Source: Spirosoma sp. 48-14 (GTDB lineage Bacteria; Bacteroidota; Bacteroidia; Cytophagales; Spirosomataceae). Taken from it: a stretch of DNA of 64,000 nucleotides. Both the position numbers and the translations under genes were made by a program. This document shows, piece by piece, positions 38,438 to 47,827 of the stretch (positions are counted from its first letter, which is position 1; each line of letters opens with the position of its first letter). The stretch is from positions 61,747 to 125,746 of the forward strand of contig NZ_MKUD01000018.1 in NCBI RefSeq assembly GCF_001898575.1, written 5' to 3'. Under the pieces are notes generated by a model, which did no database searches, was not told where the DNA came from, and saw only the letters and a list, made by a program, of their open reading frames with translations.

Positions 38438-40021
38438 ATGATTCACCAACTTTCGTTAACGCTTGCGCCCGAACTGGCTTTCGATGATGAGGCATTTCGA
38501 ATGCATGTACTCACTCATCTTTCACTACCTGATACCGCTGAGGTACTTGTCCGTAAAAAACGACAATCCATCGACGCACGCAATCGTCAGGTGCGGGTAC
38601 AGGTTGAGGCCGATGTTTTTGTAGGCCAGACTCCTCCCCCACTGATCCAATACCAAAAACCACAGACCGATGTCAGCAAAGCCCCGCAGGCTATTGTGGT
38701 GGGCGCAGGACCAGCCGGATTGTTTGCCGCTCTACGGCTTATAGAACTGGGCATCAAGCCGGTCGTTGTAGAGCGCGGTAGCGATGTACGCACCCGCCGA
38801 CGCGATCTGGCAGCTATCAACAAAGATCATATCGTCAATCCTGAATCAAACTATTGTTTTGGCGAAGGCGGAGCCGGTACGTACTCCGATGGTAAACTGT
38901 ACACACGGTCTACCAAACGTGGAGATGTCCGACGCATTCTGGAGATTTTTGTTGCTCACGGCGCTACCGAGCAAATTCTGGTGGATGCTCACCCCCACAT
39001 TGGCACCAACAAACTTCCGAACGTAGTGGCCGACCTTCGGACCAGTATTCTGAATGCTGGGGGCGACGTTCGATTCGACACCAAAGTAACCGATCTCTTA
39101 CTCGACGGGAATGAGCTGAACGGTGTGGTGTTGGCCAACGGCGAAACGATAACTGGTATTGGGGTCATTCTGGCAACAGGCCACTCTGCCCGCGACATTT
39201 TTTACCTGCTCCACAACCGAAAGGTTCGGATTGAAGCCAAGCCATTTGCGATGGGCGTTCGGATTGAGCACCAGCAACGACTGATCGACCAATTTCAGTA
39301 TCACCGCCCGAACCGCGGAGATTATTTACCTGCTGCATCTTACAGTTTAGTTGCCCAAACACGTTATCAGGGGGTAGAACGTGGCGTTTTTTCGTTTTGT
39401 ATGTGTCCAGGTGGGTTTATTGTTCCGGCAGCTACTGCCCCGGGCGAACTGGTCGTCAATGGCATGTCGCCTTCCCGTCGGGATTCGCAGTATGCCAATT
39501 CGGGGCTGGTTGTGGCCATTACCGATGTCGACTTACGGCCCTACGCTGACGAAGGCCCACTGGCCGGATTAGCCTTGCAGCAGGAACTTGAACGCTGGGC
39601 ATGCCGGATGGGTGCAACTCAGGCAGATCGACCTTCACAAACGGCTCCTGCACAGCTAATTGCCGATTTTGTGGATGGCCGTATCTCTAATGATCTGCTG
39701 CCAACGTCCTACCAGCCAGGCCTGGCTTCGGTCGATATGACGGAGGTGTTACCCGATCATATTGCCCAGCCATTACGCCAGGGGTTGCGGGATTTTGGTC
39801 GAAAAATGCGGGGCTACGTAAGCAATGAAGGGCAATTGATTGGTGCTGAGAGCCGAACCTCATCGCCTGTACGCATACCCCGTCACCGCGACACCTGTGA
39901 GCATGTCGACATTCAACGGCTGTTTCCCTGTGGCGAAGGGGCTGGTTATGCGGGAGGTATTGTTTCAGCAGCCATGGATGGTGAACGTTGTGCGGAAGAA
40001 TTAGTTAAGTTGTACAGGTAG
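38438..40021 (+). CDS. FAD-dependent oxidoreductase (NAD(P)/FAD-binding protein)
   Basis: APQAIVVGAGPAGLFAALRLIELGIKPVVVERGSDVRTRRRDLAAINK...NYCFGEGGAGTYSDGKLYTR...FPCGEGAGYAGGIVSAAMDGERCAE. Confidence 0.93.
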   Translation: MIHQLSLTLAPELAFDDEAFRMHVLTHLSLPDTAEVLVRKKRQSIDARNRQVRVQVEADVFVGQTPPPLIQYQKPQTDVSKAPQAIVVGAGPAGLFAALRLIELGIKPVVVERGSDVRTRRRDLAAINKDHIVNPESNYCFGEGGAGTYSDGKLYTRSTKRGDVRRILEIFVAHGATEQILVDAHPHIGTNKLPNVVADLRTSILNAGGDVRFDTKVTDLLLDGNELNGVVLANGETITGIGVILATGHSARDIFYLLHNRKVRIEAKPFAMGVRIEHQQRLIDQFQYHRPNRGDYLPAASYSLVAQTRYQGVERGVFSFCMCPGGFIVPAATAPGELVVNGMSPSRRDSQYANSGLVVAITDVDLRPYADEGPLAGLALQQELERWACRMGATQADRPSQTAPAQLIADFVDGRISNDLLPTSYQPGLASVDMTEVLPDHIAQPLRQGLRDFGRKMRGYVSNEGQLIGAESRTSSPVRIPRHRDTCEHVDIQRLFPCGEGAGYAGGIVSAAMDGERCAEELVKLYR

Positions 40022-40029
40022 TTTTCAGT

Positions 40030-41223
40030 ATGAAATATCCACTCTATATTGTTCTTATAGTTTTAGGCTTAACTCCTTCTCACCTAAAGGCACAAGCTCG
40101 TATCAGTGCCTATTGGGGATTTTCGTTGCCTGTTGCCAAAAAGCATGGCTTGAAAGGCAATGTTAAAACAATTACTCAGACGCAGTCCCCTGTCACGAAT
40201 AAACCCACCGATTGGCTCGACGGCTATTCAGGTCAAAACTATTCAGAAGAATACAACAAGCAGGGTTATCTGGAAAAACGTACTTCCTTCGACGATTATA
40301 ATAAACCACAGGTAGCTACTCATTACGCCTATAGATCCATCGGAGAAATTAGCGCCATTTGGGACGAAATTTTAGCCCAAAAATCGAGAATGCCTCTTTC
40401 CGAAGGCCGTATTAGCTATGAATTCAATCCAACCAGCAAGCTATATATTATTCAGGATAAGCGAATTATTGGAGGGGTTCCCCGGAATACTCGGACGGAG
40501 ATGCAGATGGATTCCGCAAACCGGGTTGCCATAAAACGTACGTATAAACAGGATACACTGCTGATAGAAGATGAACGTTATACCTGGGATAAGCCGGGAT
40601 ATTTGACGGAGCATATCATACGCAGGCGGAAGCAAGTTAACGAAATGCCCAAACTCGGTCAGGCAGAGCTTGACGCATTCATGGATGAAATAACCAGTAA
40701 TCTTTCCGAGGACGAAAAAGCAGCCTTCAAAGCAGAAGCAGCCAAGGAAAAAGTCCAATTGAAAAATCGGGAAGATAGTCTTAAACGTGTAGAAGATAGT
40801 TTATATGCCCTTCAGCCAGAATGGTCTGTCGATACAACGGCATATCGAAATCAATACGATAATCAATCCAGACTACTTAGGCAAGCATCTTATAAACAGA
40901 ATCGATTAACAGAGGTATTTAGTTTTAGTTACACCCCAGAAGCTACTCATAGGGTAGTTCAATATTATGATCGATCTGGCAATTTAATTAACGAAACCAA
41001 GAGTCGTCAGCATCCTGTAGAGGGCTACATATTATCTGACGTTTCGCGAAATAATCATGCCGGAAAATGGGAGGAACGTGTATTTGACTATACCAACATA
41101 ACCAAACCGATTTACCAGTACCAATACGATACACATAGCAACTGGATCGAACGAAGACAGGTTGATGCTACTGGTAAACAAATTGGCAGCGCCTTAGTCC
41201 GTAAGATCGAGTATTATCCATAA
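40030..41223 (+). CDS. Hypothetical secreted protein
   Basis: Signal peptide MKYPLYIVLIVLGLTPSHLKAQ; YD-like segments (YQYQYDTHSNWIERRQVDATGK). Confidence 0.7.
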   Translation: MKYPLYIVLIVLGLTPSHLKAQARISAYWGFSLPVAKKHGLKGNVKTITQTQSPVTNKPTDWLDGYSGQNYSEEYNKQGYLEKRTSFDDYNKPQVATHYAYRSIGEISAIWDEILAQKSRMPLSEGRISYEFNPTSKLYIIQDKRIIGGVPRNTRTEMQMDSANRVAIKRTYKQDTLLIEDERYTWDKPGYLTEHIIRRRKQVNEMPKLGQAELDAFMDEITSNLSEDEKAAFKAEAAKEKVQLKNREDSLKRVEDSLYALQPEWSVDTTAYRNQYDNQSRLLRQASYKQNRLTEVFSFSYTPEATHRVVQYYDRSGNLINETKSRQHPVEGYILSDVSRNNHAGKWEERVFDYTNITKPIYQYQYDTHSNWIERRQVDATGKQIGSALVRKIEYYP

Positions 41224-41236
41224 AAATTCCGTCCGA

Positions 41237-41866
41237 ATGTTACAAACCTCGTTCAACGCTTTTACCGAAAACCTCCGGCAACGGTTACAGAAACCGTTGC
41301 CCGGTGAGGCTGCGCACCAGAAAATGGCGTCGGCAGCGCGGTATCGGCTGGGTATCAAACCCAACGAGCGGACACGTCGGAGTGCGGTCCTGATTTGTTT
41401 CTATCCCTTTCAGAACTCCATTTATTTACCGCTTATTCTTCGCCCTCAGTACGATGGCGTCCATGCCGGGCAAATGGCCTTTCCGGGTGGTCGCATGGAG
41501 CGATTCGATGAGAATCTGACCCGTACCGCCTTACGTGAATCGCAGGAAGAGGTTGGTATTCGGGTGTCGGATGTGAAGGTACTCGGCCTGCTCACGGAGC
41601 TATTCATCCCACCCAGCAATTTTTACGTACAGCCTGTGGTGGGTGTACTCCCCTACCGCCCTGACTTCTACCCCGACCCTCGTGAGGTAGAAGCCATTGT
41701 TGAAGTTGATCTGGAAACCTTGCTCGACGAAACCATCGTAGGCGATAGCCAGATCGAAGTACGGGGGGTACTGGTCGACGCACCATTCTACCAGATTCAG
41801 GGGCACCGGGTATGGGGGGCTACCGCCATGATGATTAGCGAATTGCTGATGCTACTGGATGCTTAA
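41237..41866 (+). CDS. NUDIX hydrolase (CoA pyrophosphatase-like)
   Basis: HAGQMAFPGGRMERFDENLTRTALRESQEEVGI: Nudix box. Confidence 0.95.
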   Translation: MLQTSFNAFTENLRQRLQKPLPGEAAHQKMASAARYRLGIKPNERTRRSAVLICFYPFQNSIYLPLILRPQYDGVHAGQMAFPGGRMERFDENLTRTALRESQEEVGIRVSDVKVLGLLTELFIPPSNFYVQPVVGVLPYRPDFYPDPREVEAIVEVDLETLLDETIVGDSQIEVRGVLVDAPFYQIQGHRVWGATAMMISELLMLLDA

Positions 41867-41869
41867 AAC

Positions 41870-43303
41870 CTACTGACTGGTACCAGCTACATAATACAAC
41901 TCCGCAATCGCTTTCTGGTATTTCGTTTTCAGTTCTTCTCCTTTTATCCGTAAATCAATCAGCTTGGTTTCTCGGGAATTAACCAGAAACAGAGAACTTT
42001 CCCCTATGTCGAATTTTTGCTGTTCGGCCTGGAGCAGTCGTTGCTGGTTCTGGATAGCCTGTTGCTGTACAATCACCTGTCGAGCCAGTGCCTGAAGCTG
42101 GTTATAAGCCGCCTGAACGGTATTGGTAATATCCCGATTAGTCTGTTGCCGTTCTAAAGCCACCTGCTGATTTTTCACCTGAACTTCCCTCAGCTTCCCC
42201 CGTTCTTTCCGAAGAAATAAAGGAAATACTACGTCCAGCCCAATTTTATGATTCTGCGGACGGAACGAATAATAATCGCTCCAATCGTAGGGAACATCGA
42301 CCGTAGGCGTCTGACTCAACAGACTGGCACTGACCGTGATCTGTGGCTGCACCATCGCTCGCCTAAACTGCTCTTCGATCGTAAGCTGCTGGGCCTTTGC
42401 CTCCAGCTTCAGCAATTCAGGGTGCTGCTGAGTGGCCCGATTTAGGAGTGCCTGAAGCGTATCGGCCGAGTAGGTTGTTAGCGGAGCCTGCTGTGGTATA
42501 GCTGAGGCAGGTAACTCGGTCGGCTGCCCCCGTTCGTTCCATAAAAAAGTGCTCACCCTGAGCCGGGCGTTTTGCTCCTCAAGGTCTGCCTGCTGGCGCT
42601 GTACCAGTCGATCCTGTGCCGTTATCAGGGCTTCTGTCGTATCAATTATGGCGGCATCGCCTATCAAAGCTCGCTCGCGTAAGGCCCGAAAACGTAAATC
42701 GGCCAGTTCATACCCTTCTACCAGTAACCTACGCTGTTGATACGCCAAAAACCACTCCCAGTATGATTTGGCCGCATCGAAAAGCGTTTTGTTAACAAGT
42801 TTCAGCCGGTCAGCTTCAGCCAGATTTACGGCCAGACGAGCCTGCCTCACCGCCGATCGTCGGGCATCAATACTAATCGTTCTACCGATTGGCAAACTTA
42901 CACCGATTCCAGCAAGGCCAGATGACGGGGTTCGTTCGGCCGGATTGATATATTGACCCGCATTCTGGTCATACGAAGCATTCAAATCAATTCCTGCCCA
43001 CCATAACGGCACAACCAGCTTATTTTGCCAGTGGTTGTAGTATAAGGTGTTGCCAAACTCTTTCCGGTCGTAGCTCGAAGCTAGTTTCGGGTCGAATGCC
43101 CCCCGTGCCTGCATTACGACCTGCTTAGCTTCTTCGCCAAATAATCCGGCCTGTTTGATGATTGGATGGTTGGACCGGATCAACTCGAAGAATAGTTCAG
43201 CCGTAAAAACGGTGGTATCTGTCGGGCTAGTCAATGACTGAGCTGATACCCTACCCATAAAAATGCCTAATCCGAAAAGGAATAACATTGTCAACCGCTT
43301 CAT
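41870..43303 (-). CDS. TolC family protein
   Basis: Signal peptide MKRLTMLFLFGLGIFMGRVSAQ; TolC-like helical repeats; 4-bp overlap with the HlyD gene. Confidence 0.88.
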   Translation of the reverse strand: MKRLTMLFLFGLGIFMGRVSAQSLTSPTDTTVFTAELFFELIRSNHPIIKQAGLFGEEAKQVVMQARGAFDPKLASSYDRKEFGNTLYYNHWQNKLVVPLWWAGIDLNASYDQNAGQYINPAERTPSSGLAGIGVSLPIGRTISIDARRSAVRQARLAVNLAEADRLKLVNKTLFDAAKSYWEWFLAYQQRRLLVEGYELADLRFRALRERALIGDAAIIDTTEALITAQDRLVQRQQADLEEQNARLRVSTFLWNERGQPTELPASAIPQQAPLTTYSADTLQALLNRATQQHPELLKLEAKAQQLTIEEQFRRAMVQPQITVSASLLSQTPTVDVPYDWSDYYSFRPQNHKIGLDVVFPLFLRKERGKLREVQVKNQQVALERQQTNRDITNTVQAAYNQLQALARQVIVQQQAIQNQQRLLQAEQQKFDIGESSLFLVNSRETKLIDLRIKGEELKTKYQKAIAELYYVAGTSQ

Positions 43304-44658
43304 TTCTTCGCTCCTTTTTCGTCCTTAGGTTCTTCTTTCAAACTGGGCGGAAAGCCATTGAGCTGGCGCCAGAGTTCATACCAGACGGGTACATCGTCGA
43401 GCATAACCCAACCGTATACACCTGACCCGACCCGCAACTGAGAGGGCCAGGGCTGATCGCCCTTTTCCTGTATCGGCTGGACCAGTAGCCGGTATTTACC
43501 CCCTACACTGCTTACCGCATCGATTACCGCGACACGCCCGCCAAACGTACCGACCGATACAGACGGCCAGCCCGAGAATTGAATAGCTGGCCAGCCATCG
43601 AACTGCAACCGAACGGTTCGCCCGCGTTGAATCAGGGGAACATCCATGGCACGCACATACAACTCAACGGCAAGCTGGGGATTGGCAGGCTGAAGTGTAG
43701 CAATCGGCTCCCCTTCTTTAATGGTTTCGCCAATACCAGCTTTCGATGGGCGAACAACGTATCCTGCCTGCGGTGCCCGAACCACGTAGAGGCCACGTCG
43801 AACATCCACACTAGTCATCTTATTTCGAAGCTTGGAAATCTCCCCGTTGATATCAGCCAGATACGAAACGGCTGAACTTCGGTCCGACTGCGCTTTGGCC
43901 AGTTTTTCCTGAAAATCAGCCCGAAGAGTACCTAATTCTAGTTTGGCGTTCACCAATTCCTGCCGCGACACATTGACTTTATTCTCCTGCGAAATCACTT
44001 TGGCGTTATCTTCCTGCACTTTGAGCCGTCTGGTTTCCAGATCAGTGAGTGAAAATAACCCATTTGTGTAGCCTTTTTCGTAGCGAGCCAATCGGTCGAG
44101 CGCAATCTGGTAGTTCTTCCGAATAGCAGCCAGATCAGCTTCGTCGGCTGATAGCTTGTATTCGCTTTGCCGAACTTTGTTCCGCGCAGCTTCGAGTTTT
44201 ACCGTAATGCCCGTCTGTAAGGCCGTAATTTGCCCATCCAGTGCCTTTATTTTGGCGTCGGTAGCCTGTAAACTGCCTTGTTTAGCAGCCAGTTGTTCAT
44301 CCAGCCGCAGGGGTAGGTTGGGATCAAAATATTCGTCTTTTATGTCGGAGATTACCAGTAAGGTGTCTCCTTTTTTTACGTAGTCGCCATCTTTAACCGA
44401 CCAGCGTTCGATACGACCGGCAATAGCGTTCTGGATCGTCTGAGGGCGGTCCTGGGGTGTCAGGGCTGTAAGCGTTCCTTCGCCGTTGATATTCTGCTGC
44501 CAGGGCAAAAACATGATCAGAACACCGACTATCAGAAAGAAAAGCATCCAGCGCCCCAGCCTTCGTCCTCCATCCGACTGCGGAAGTGCGTGAAGCGTTT
44601 TAAGAGGGTACTTGGCCAATAACTCTTCATTGACCCGCTGATTGGATATATTAAGCAT
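43300..44658 (-). CDS. HlyD family membrane-fusion protein
   Basis: Single TM, NGEGTLTALTPQDRPQTIQNAIAGRIERWSVKDGDYVKKGDTLLVISDI; YVVRAPQAGYVVRPSKAGIGETIKEGEPIATLQP. Confidence 0.92.
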   Translation of the reverse strand: MLNISNQRVNEELLAKYPLKTLHALPQSDGGRRLGRWMLFFLIVGVLIMFLPWQQNINGEGTLTALTPQDRPQTIQNAIAGRIERWSVKDGDYVKKGDTLLVISDIKDEYFDPNLPLRLDEQLAAKQGSLQATDAKIKALDGQITALQTGITVKLEAARNKVRQSEYKLSADEADLAAIRKNYQIALDRLARYEKGYTNGLFSLTDLETRRLKVQEDNAKVISQENKVNVSRQELVNAKLELGTLRADFQEKLAKAQSDRSSAVSYLADINGEISKLRNKMTSVDVRRGLYVVRAPQAGYVVRPSKAGIGETIKEGEPIATLQPANPQLAVELYVRAMDVPLIQRGRTVRLQFDGWPAIQFSGWPSVSVGTFGGRVAVIDAVSSVGGKYRLLVQPIQEKGDQPWPSQLRVGSGVYGWVMLDDVPVWYELWRQLNGFPPSLKEEPKDEKGAKK

Positions 44659-44672
44659 TGTTCTTTCAAGAT

Positions 44673-45677
44673 TCAGGATAATGGTTGATCGATCAGGGGC
44701 ATGTCCGTTACGGTTCCAATTTTCTCGACAGCCGTAACCAGATCAAAGACCGTATCGATACCCGAAATAAGCTTATCGACCGAGCCCGTAATTAATACAA
44801 TGACCAGCTCGGCAGCGACAAACTGGCCCAGCGACATTTCCCGGCCAACCACCAGTGTCGTTCCCAGGATCAATAGACCACCTGTTACAATCGTTTTGAA
44901 GGCCACGCCACCATAGAAAAACTGGCGAAGTACTTTAAAGTGCTCGTTACGGTACTTTACATAGTTGGCGACCAGCTCATCCATTTTGTCCATGGGCTCA
45001 TGATCAGTCGCTTTCGGCTGATTACGAAACGTTGATAAATTACTTGCTATCTCTTCGAGCCAGGCCACCACTTTGTATTTATATTTTGACTCGTTCAGAC
45101 TTGTCCGTACACCACTCGGCCCATATAACCGACTCAAGAGCCAGATCATAAACACTGTGAAAAGCCCGAATCCGACAAAAATCGGGTGATAGGCCGACAG
45201 AAGAATTAGCCCGAAAATGATCTGAACCGTTGCGGCTGTCAGATCGATCAATAATTTAGGCAACCCTTTTTGAATGGTCAGTACATCAAAAAAGCGGTTC
45301 ATCAACTCAGGTGGATAATAGCCTTCCAGGGCTTCAGGCTCAATCCGGGGCAATCGGTAGGTAAATTCAAAAGCTGCCTTGGCAAAAATACGTTGCTGCA
45401 ACACTTCAACCAGAGCCATCTGCCCTACCAGTAACAAACCGGCCGCCAGTACACCAAAAATCACTACCCCGATCAGGACATACACCGAGCTAAAAACCAG
45501 CCCTCCAGAAACCAGGTTAAAAACGGCCTGAATACCTAATGGCAGGGAAAGGCTAATAATCCCGGTCACCAGTGCATACAGATAGATGTAGCCTATGTCT
45601 TTTTTCTCATTGACCAGAAGCCGCATCAATCGCTGCCAGGGCGAGGGGGGTATATCGATAGGCCTTACAACACTCAT
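44673..45677 (-). CDS. ABC transporter transmembrane (TMD) protein lacking a nucleotide-binding domain
   Basis: ABC exporter TM region (GYIYLYALVTGIISLSLPLGIQAVFNLVSGG...MNRFFDVLTIQKGLPKLLIDLTAATVQIIFGLILL...SLGQFVAAELVIVLITGSVDKLISGIDTVFDLVTAVEKIGTV); ends at 334 aa with no Walker A or LSGGQ. Confidence 0.88.
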   Translation of the reverse strand: MSVVRPIDIPPSPWQRLMRLLVNEKKDIGYIYLYALVTGIISLSLPLGIQAVFNLVSGGLVFSSVYVLIGVVIFGVLAAGLLLVGQMALVEVLQQRIFAKAAFEFTYRLPRIEPEALEGYYPPELMNRFFDVLTIQKGLPKLLIDLTAATVQIIFGLILLSAYHPIFVGFGLFTVFMIWLLSRLYGPSGVRTSLNESKYKYKVVAWLEEIASNLSTFRNQPKATDHEPMDKMDELVANYVKYRNEHFKVLRQFFYGGVAFKTIVTGGLLILGTTLVVGREMSLGQFVAAELVIVLITGSVDKLISGIDTVFDLVTAVEKIGTVTDMPLIDQPLS

Positions 45678-45708
45678 GATAGTTTTATAATATTATATGA
45701 TAGTTTTA
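45676..45708. promoter_or_regulatory. Candidate regulator site in the TetR/ABC divergent region
   Basis: Direct repeat ATGATAGTTTTA at 45676 and 45697 (21-bp period), with palindrome TATAATATTATA between. Confidence 0.4.
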
Positions 45709-45796
45709 CTAATTTTAATGCAAATATAACTTTCTGTACTGATCGTTTGTTTAATTTGCGTCCCCTGTTTCGACAATTGGTTATAAATCAGGATAA

Positions 45797-46495
45797 ATGG
45801 AGTATTCTGTACATGTCCGCATGAACGAGCACCTGTTTCTGCGTGACCCTGAAAGCTCAGAACTAGGCCGGCGTATTGTTCGGCAAGGCATTTTACTGGT
45901 CAATGAGATTGGCTTTGAAGACACTACCTTTCGGAAATTAGCCGACCGGATGGGAACAAAAGAAGCTAGTATTTACCGCTACTTCGAGAACAAGCATCGG
46001 TTGTTGGTGTATCTGGTAGCCTGGTACTGGCAATGGCTCGAATTTCAACTGGTTTTCCAAACAAATAACCTAACCGACCCCCGTCAGAAACTGGAGAGGC
46101 TGATTCGTTTGCTTCTGTTCGTTGATCTGGACGAATCGCACAGCAAGGATATTGATTTGCGGGCACTTCACAACATTGTGGTACATGAGTCCAGCAAAGC
46201 GTATTTTACCCATCATGTGACTGAAGATAATCGACAGCAGTTGTTCAAACCGTATAAAGACCTCTGCCACCGCATTGCCGATATCATTCTGGCCTACAAT
46301 CCTACCTATCCCTATGCCCGATCGCTGGCCAGTTCACTCGTCGAAACAGCCCATTATCAGGCTTTTTTCATGGAGAACCTGCCAACTCTTACTGATTTTG
46401 GCTCGAAGGATATTACTAGGCAGTCGGAAGCCATGCATAAACTTCTGGGTTTTGTGCATCACCTACTGTTTGCCTCACTCGATGCCAACATTTAA
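45797..46495 (+). CDS. TetR/AcrR family transcriptional regulator
   Basis: RRIVRQGILLVNEIGFEDTTFRKLADRMGTKEASIYRYFENKHRLLVYLVAWYW. Confidence 0.93.
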   Translation: MEYSVHVRMNEHLFLRDPESSELGRRIVRQGILLVNEIGFEDTTFRKLADRMGTKEASIYRYFENKHRLLVYLVAWYWQWLEFQLVFQTNNLTDPRQKLERLIRLLLFVDLDESHSKDIDLRALHNIVVHESSKAYFTHHVTEDNRQQLFKPYKDLCHRIADIILAYNPTYPYARSLASSLVETAHYQAFFMENLPTLTDFGSKDITRQSEAMHKLLGFVHHLLFASLDANI

Positions 46496-46524
46496 GTATT
46501 GATTTCTGGCAAATGCTAAATGCC

Positions 46525-47169
46525 TTACTCCTGTTGAGCGTTCTTATACAGAGTTGCCAGATTAAAGGTCATACCTTCGGTAACGGTCACATCATGGTCC
46601 CAGCCGTCCCGAATTAAAATAGCATCAGCCGATTCAGACTCCCAGATGACAGGAATAGTTTCGGTAAAAATCCAGATCACTTTTTTAACCCCAAACTCGT
46701 GTAGCTGGCGCGTTTTTTTCACAAAATACTCATGCTGATAATGGTACTTACTCAGATCCGCTTTAGTATCAATTTCGATGACGTAATCGGGGGCAATAGG
46801 CATGTATTTGTTCGTCAGAGGAATACCCTTGAGTCGTGCTTTATCGTATAGAGCAATGTCACACGAACGCCATTTTTTTTTGTCGATCTGAACACCTAAT
46901 TCGCTGGCTAAGATGCGGAAGCGTTGCCGCAACGGATGCATAAACAGAAATTCCTGTAAAATTTCCACTAAATAACTCTGTAAGTAGCTTGCTCCCATAA
47001 TCGCTTCTGGCTCAAGAAGGCCCTTTAATACATCCCGGTAGCCAGCATAATAAATGGGCTTATCGTCCATTTCGTAGACGAGCTGACGTAACAAAAGTTG
47101 CCTTTGCCGACGTTGCTCAGGCGTTGGGACTATTTTCTGGGGTTTGCTTTTCTCCTCAACCGGTATCAT
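46525..47169 (-). CDS. Uma2 family (DUF820) PD-(D/E)XK nuclease-like protein
   Basis: YLQSYLVEILQEFLF...CDIALYDKARL...APDYVIEIDTKADLSKYHYQHEYFVKKTRQLHEFGVKKVIWIFTETIPVIWE. Confidence 0.7.
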   Translation of the reverse strand: MIPVEEKSKPQKIVPTPEQRRQRQLLLRQLVYEMDDKPIYYAGYRDVLKGLLEPEAIMGASYLQSYLVEILQEFLFMHPLRQRFRILASELGVQIDKKKWRSCDIALYDKARLKGIPLTNKYMPIAPDYVIEIDTKADLSKYHYQHEYFVKKTRQLHEFGVKKVIWIFTETIPVIWESESADAILIRDGWDHDVTVTEGMTFNLATLYKNAQQE

Positions 47170-47827
47170 AGCTCAATCCGTTTGCTGCAATATAGAGATA
47201 AACCTCTAACCTTAGGGCATTGGCCTTAACCCTTCCCATTTAAACTGCTAAGTGCCATTTTGTGAAAATCTGGATTCGGTTTTCTTTTACAACGATCCAT
47301 ACTACGCCTATCGCCCAGCCCACGCCTGACAAGAAAACAGCCTATGGTCATGAAAAGTCGATTGAGCATACATATTTAGGAAGAACAGTGGAAACAGTGG
47401 AAGGATACTCATCCAATTAGTGGCCCAATTTAGCGTTTGAGCCCCTTTAATGCTGACGAATGGATTATGATCGTAAAAAATATTATTTTTTTTCAGTTCA
47501 TTATGTCAAACAAACATTAAGTACTTCCTGAAAACGCAGTAAATACAATTTTTTGATAGCTTATAGTATATATTAGTAGTCAGCTTATTCATTTCTTGAG
47601 GCATATAGGCCGATTAACCAAAAAATAATAAGCTAATATGCAGTCATCAATAAGCATTTCTACGGATGGAACAGTTCATATTTCATCGTGGATTGCGTAA
47701 CAAAAAACATTCAGGGTCAGGCAACTACCGATTGTTATAGTCGCCAAGGTTAATAGCTTTGCAAATTGTAACAAATTCGGACTCTGAACCGTTAAAATCT
47801 TCGTTCTTTCTTGCAAATTATTACTCT

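Noticed and set aside
46525-47169. Uma2 nuclease-like gene as evidence of a mobile element
   Set aside because: Uma2/DUF820 genes are common and dispersed in this kind of genome; no transposase or terminal repeats seen.
47220-47757. AT-rich 540-bp gap before the RND adaptor as an ncRNA or mobile element
   Set aside because: No clear structure, repeats or ORF beyond a 20-codon chance frame; may hold regulation but I cannot support a feature.
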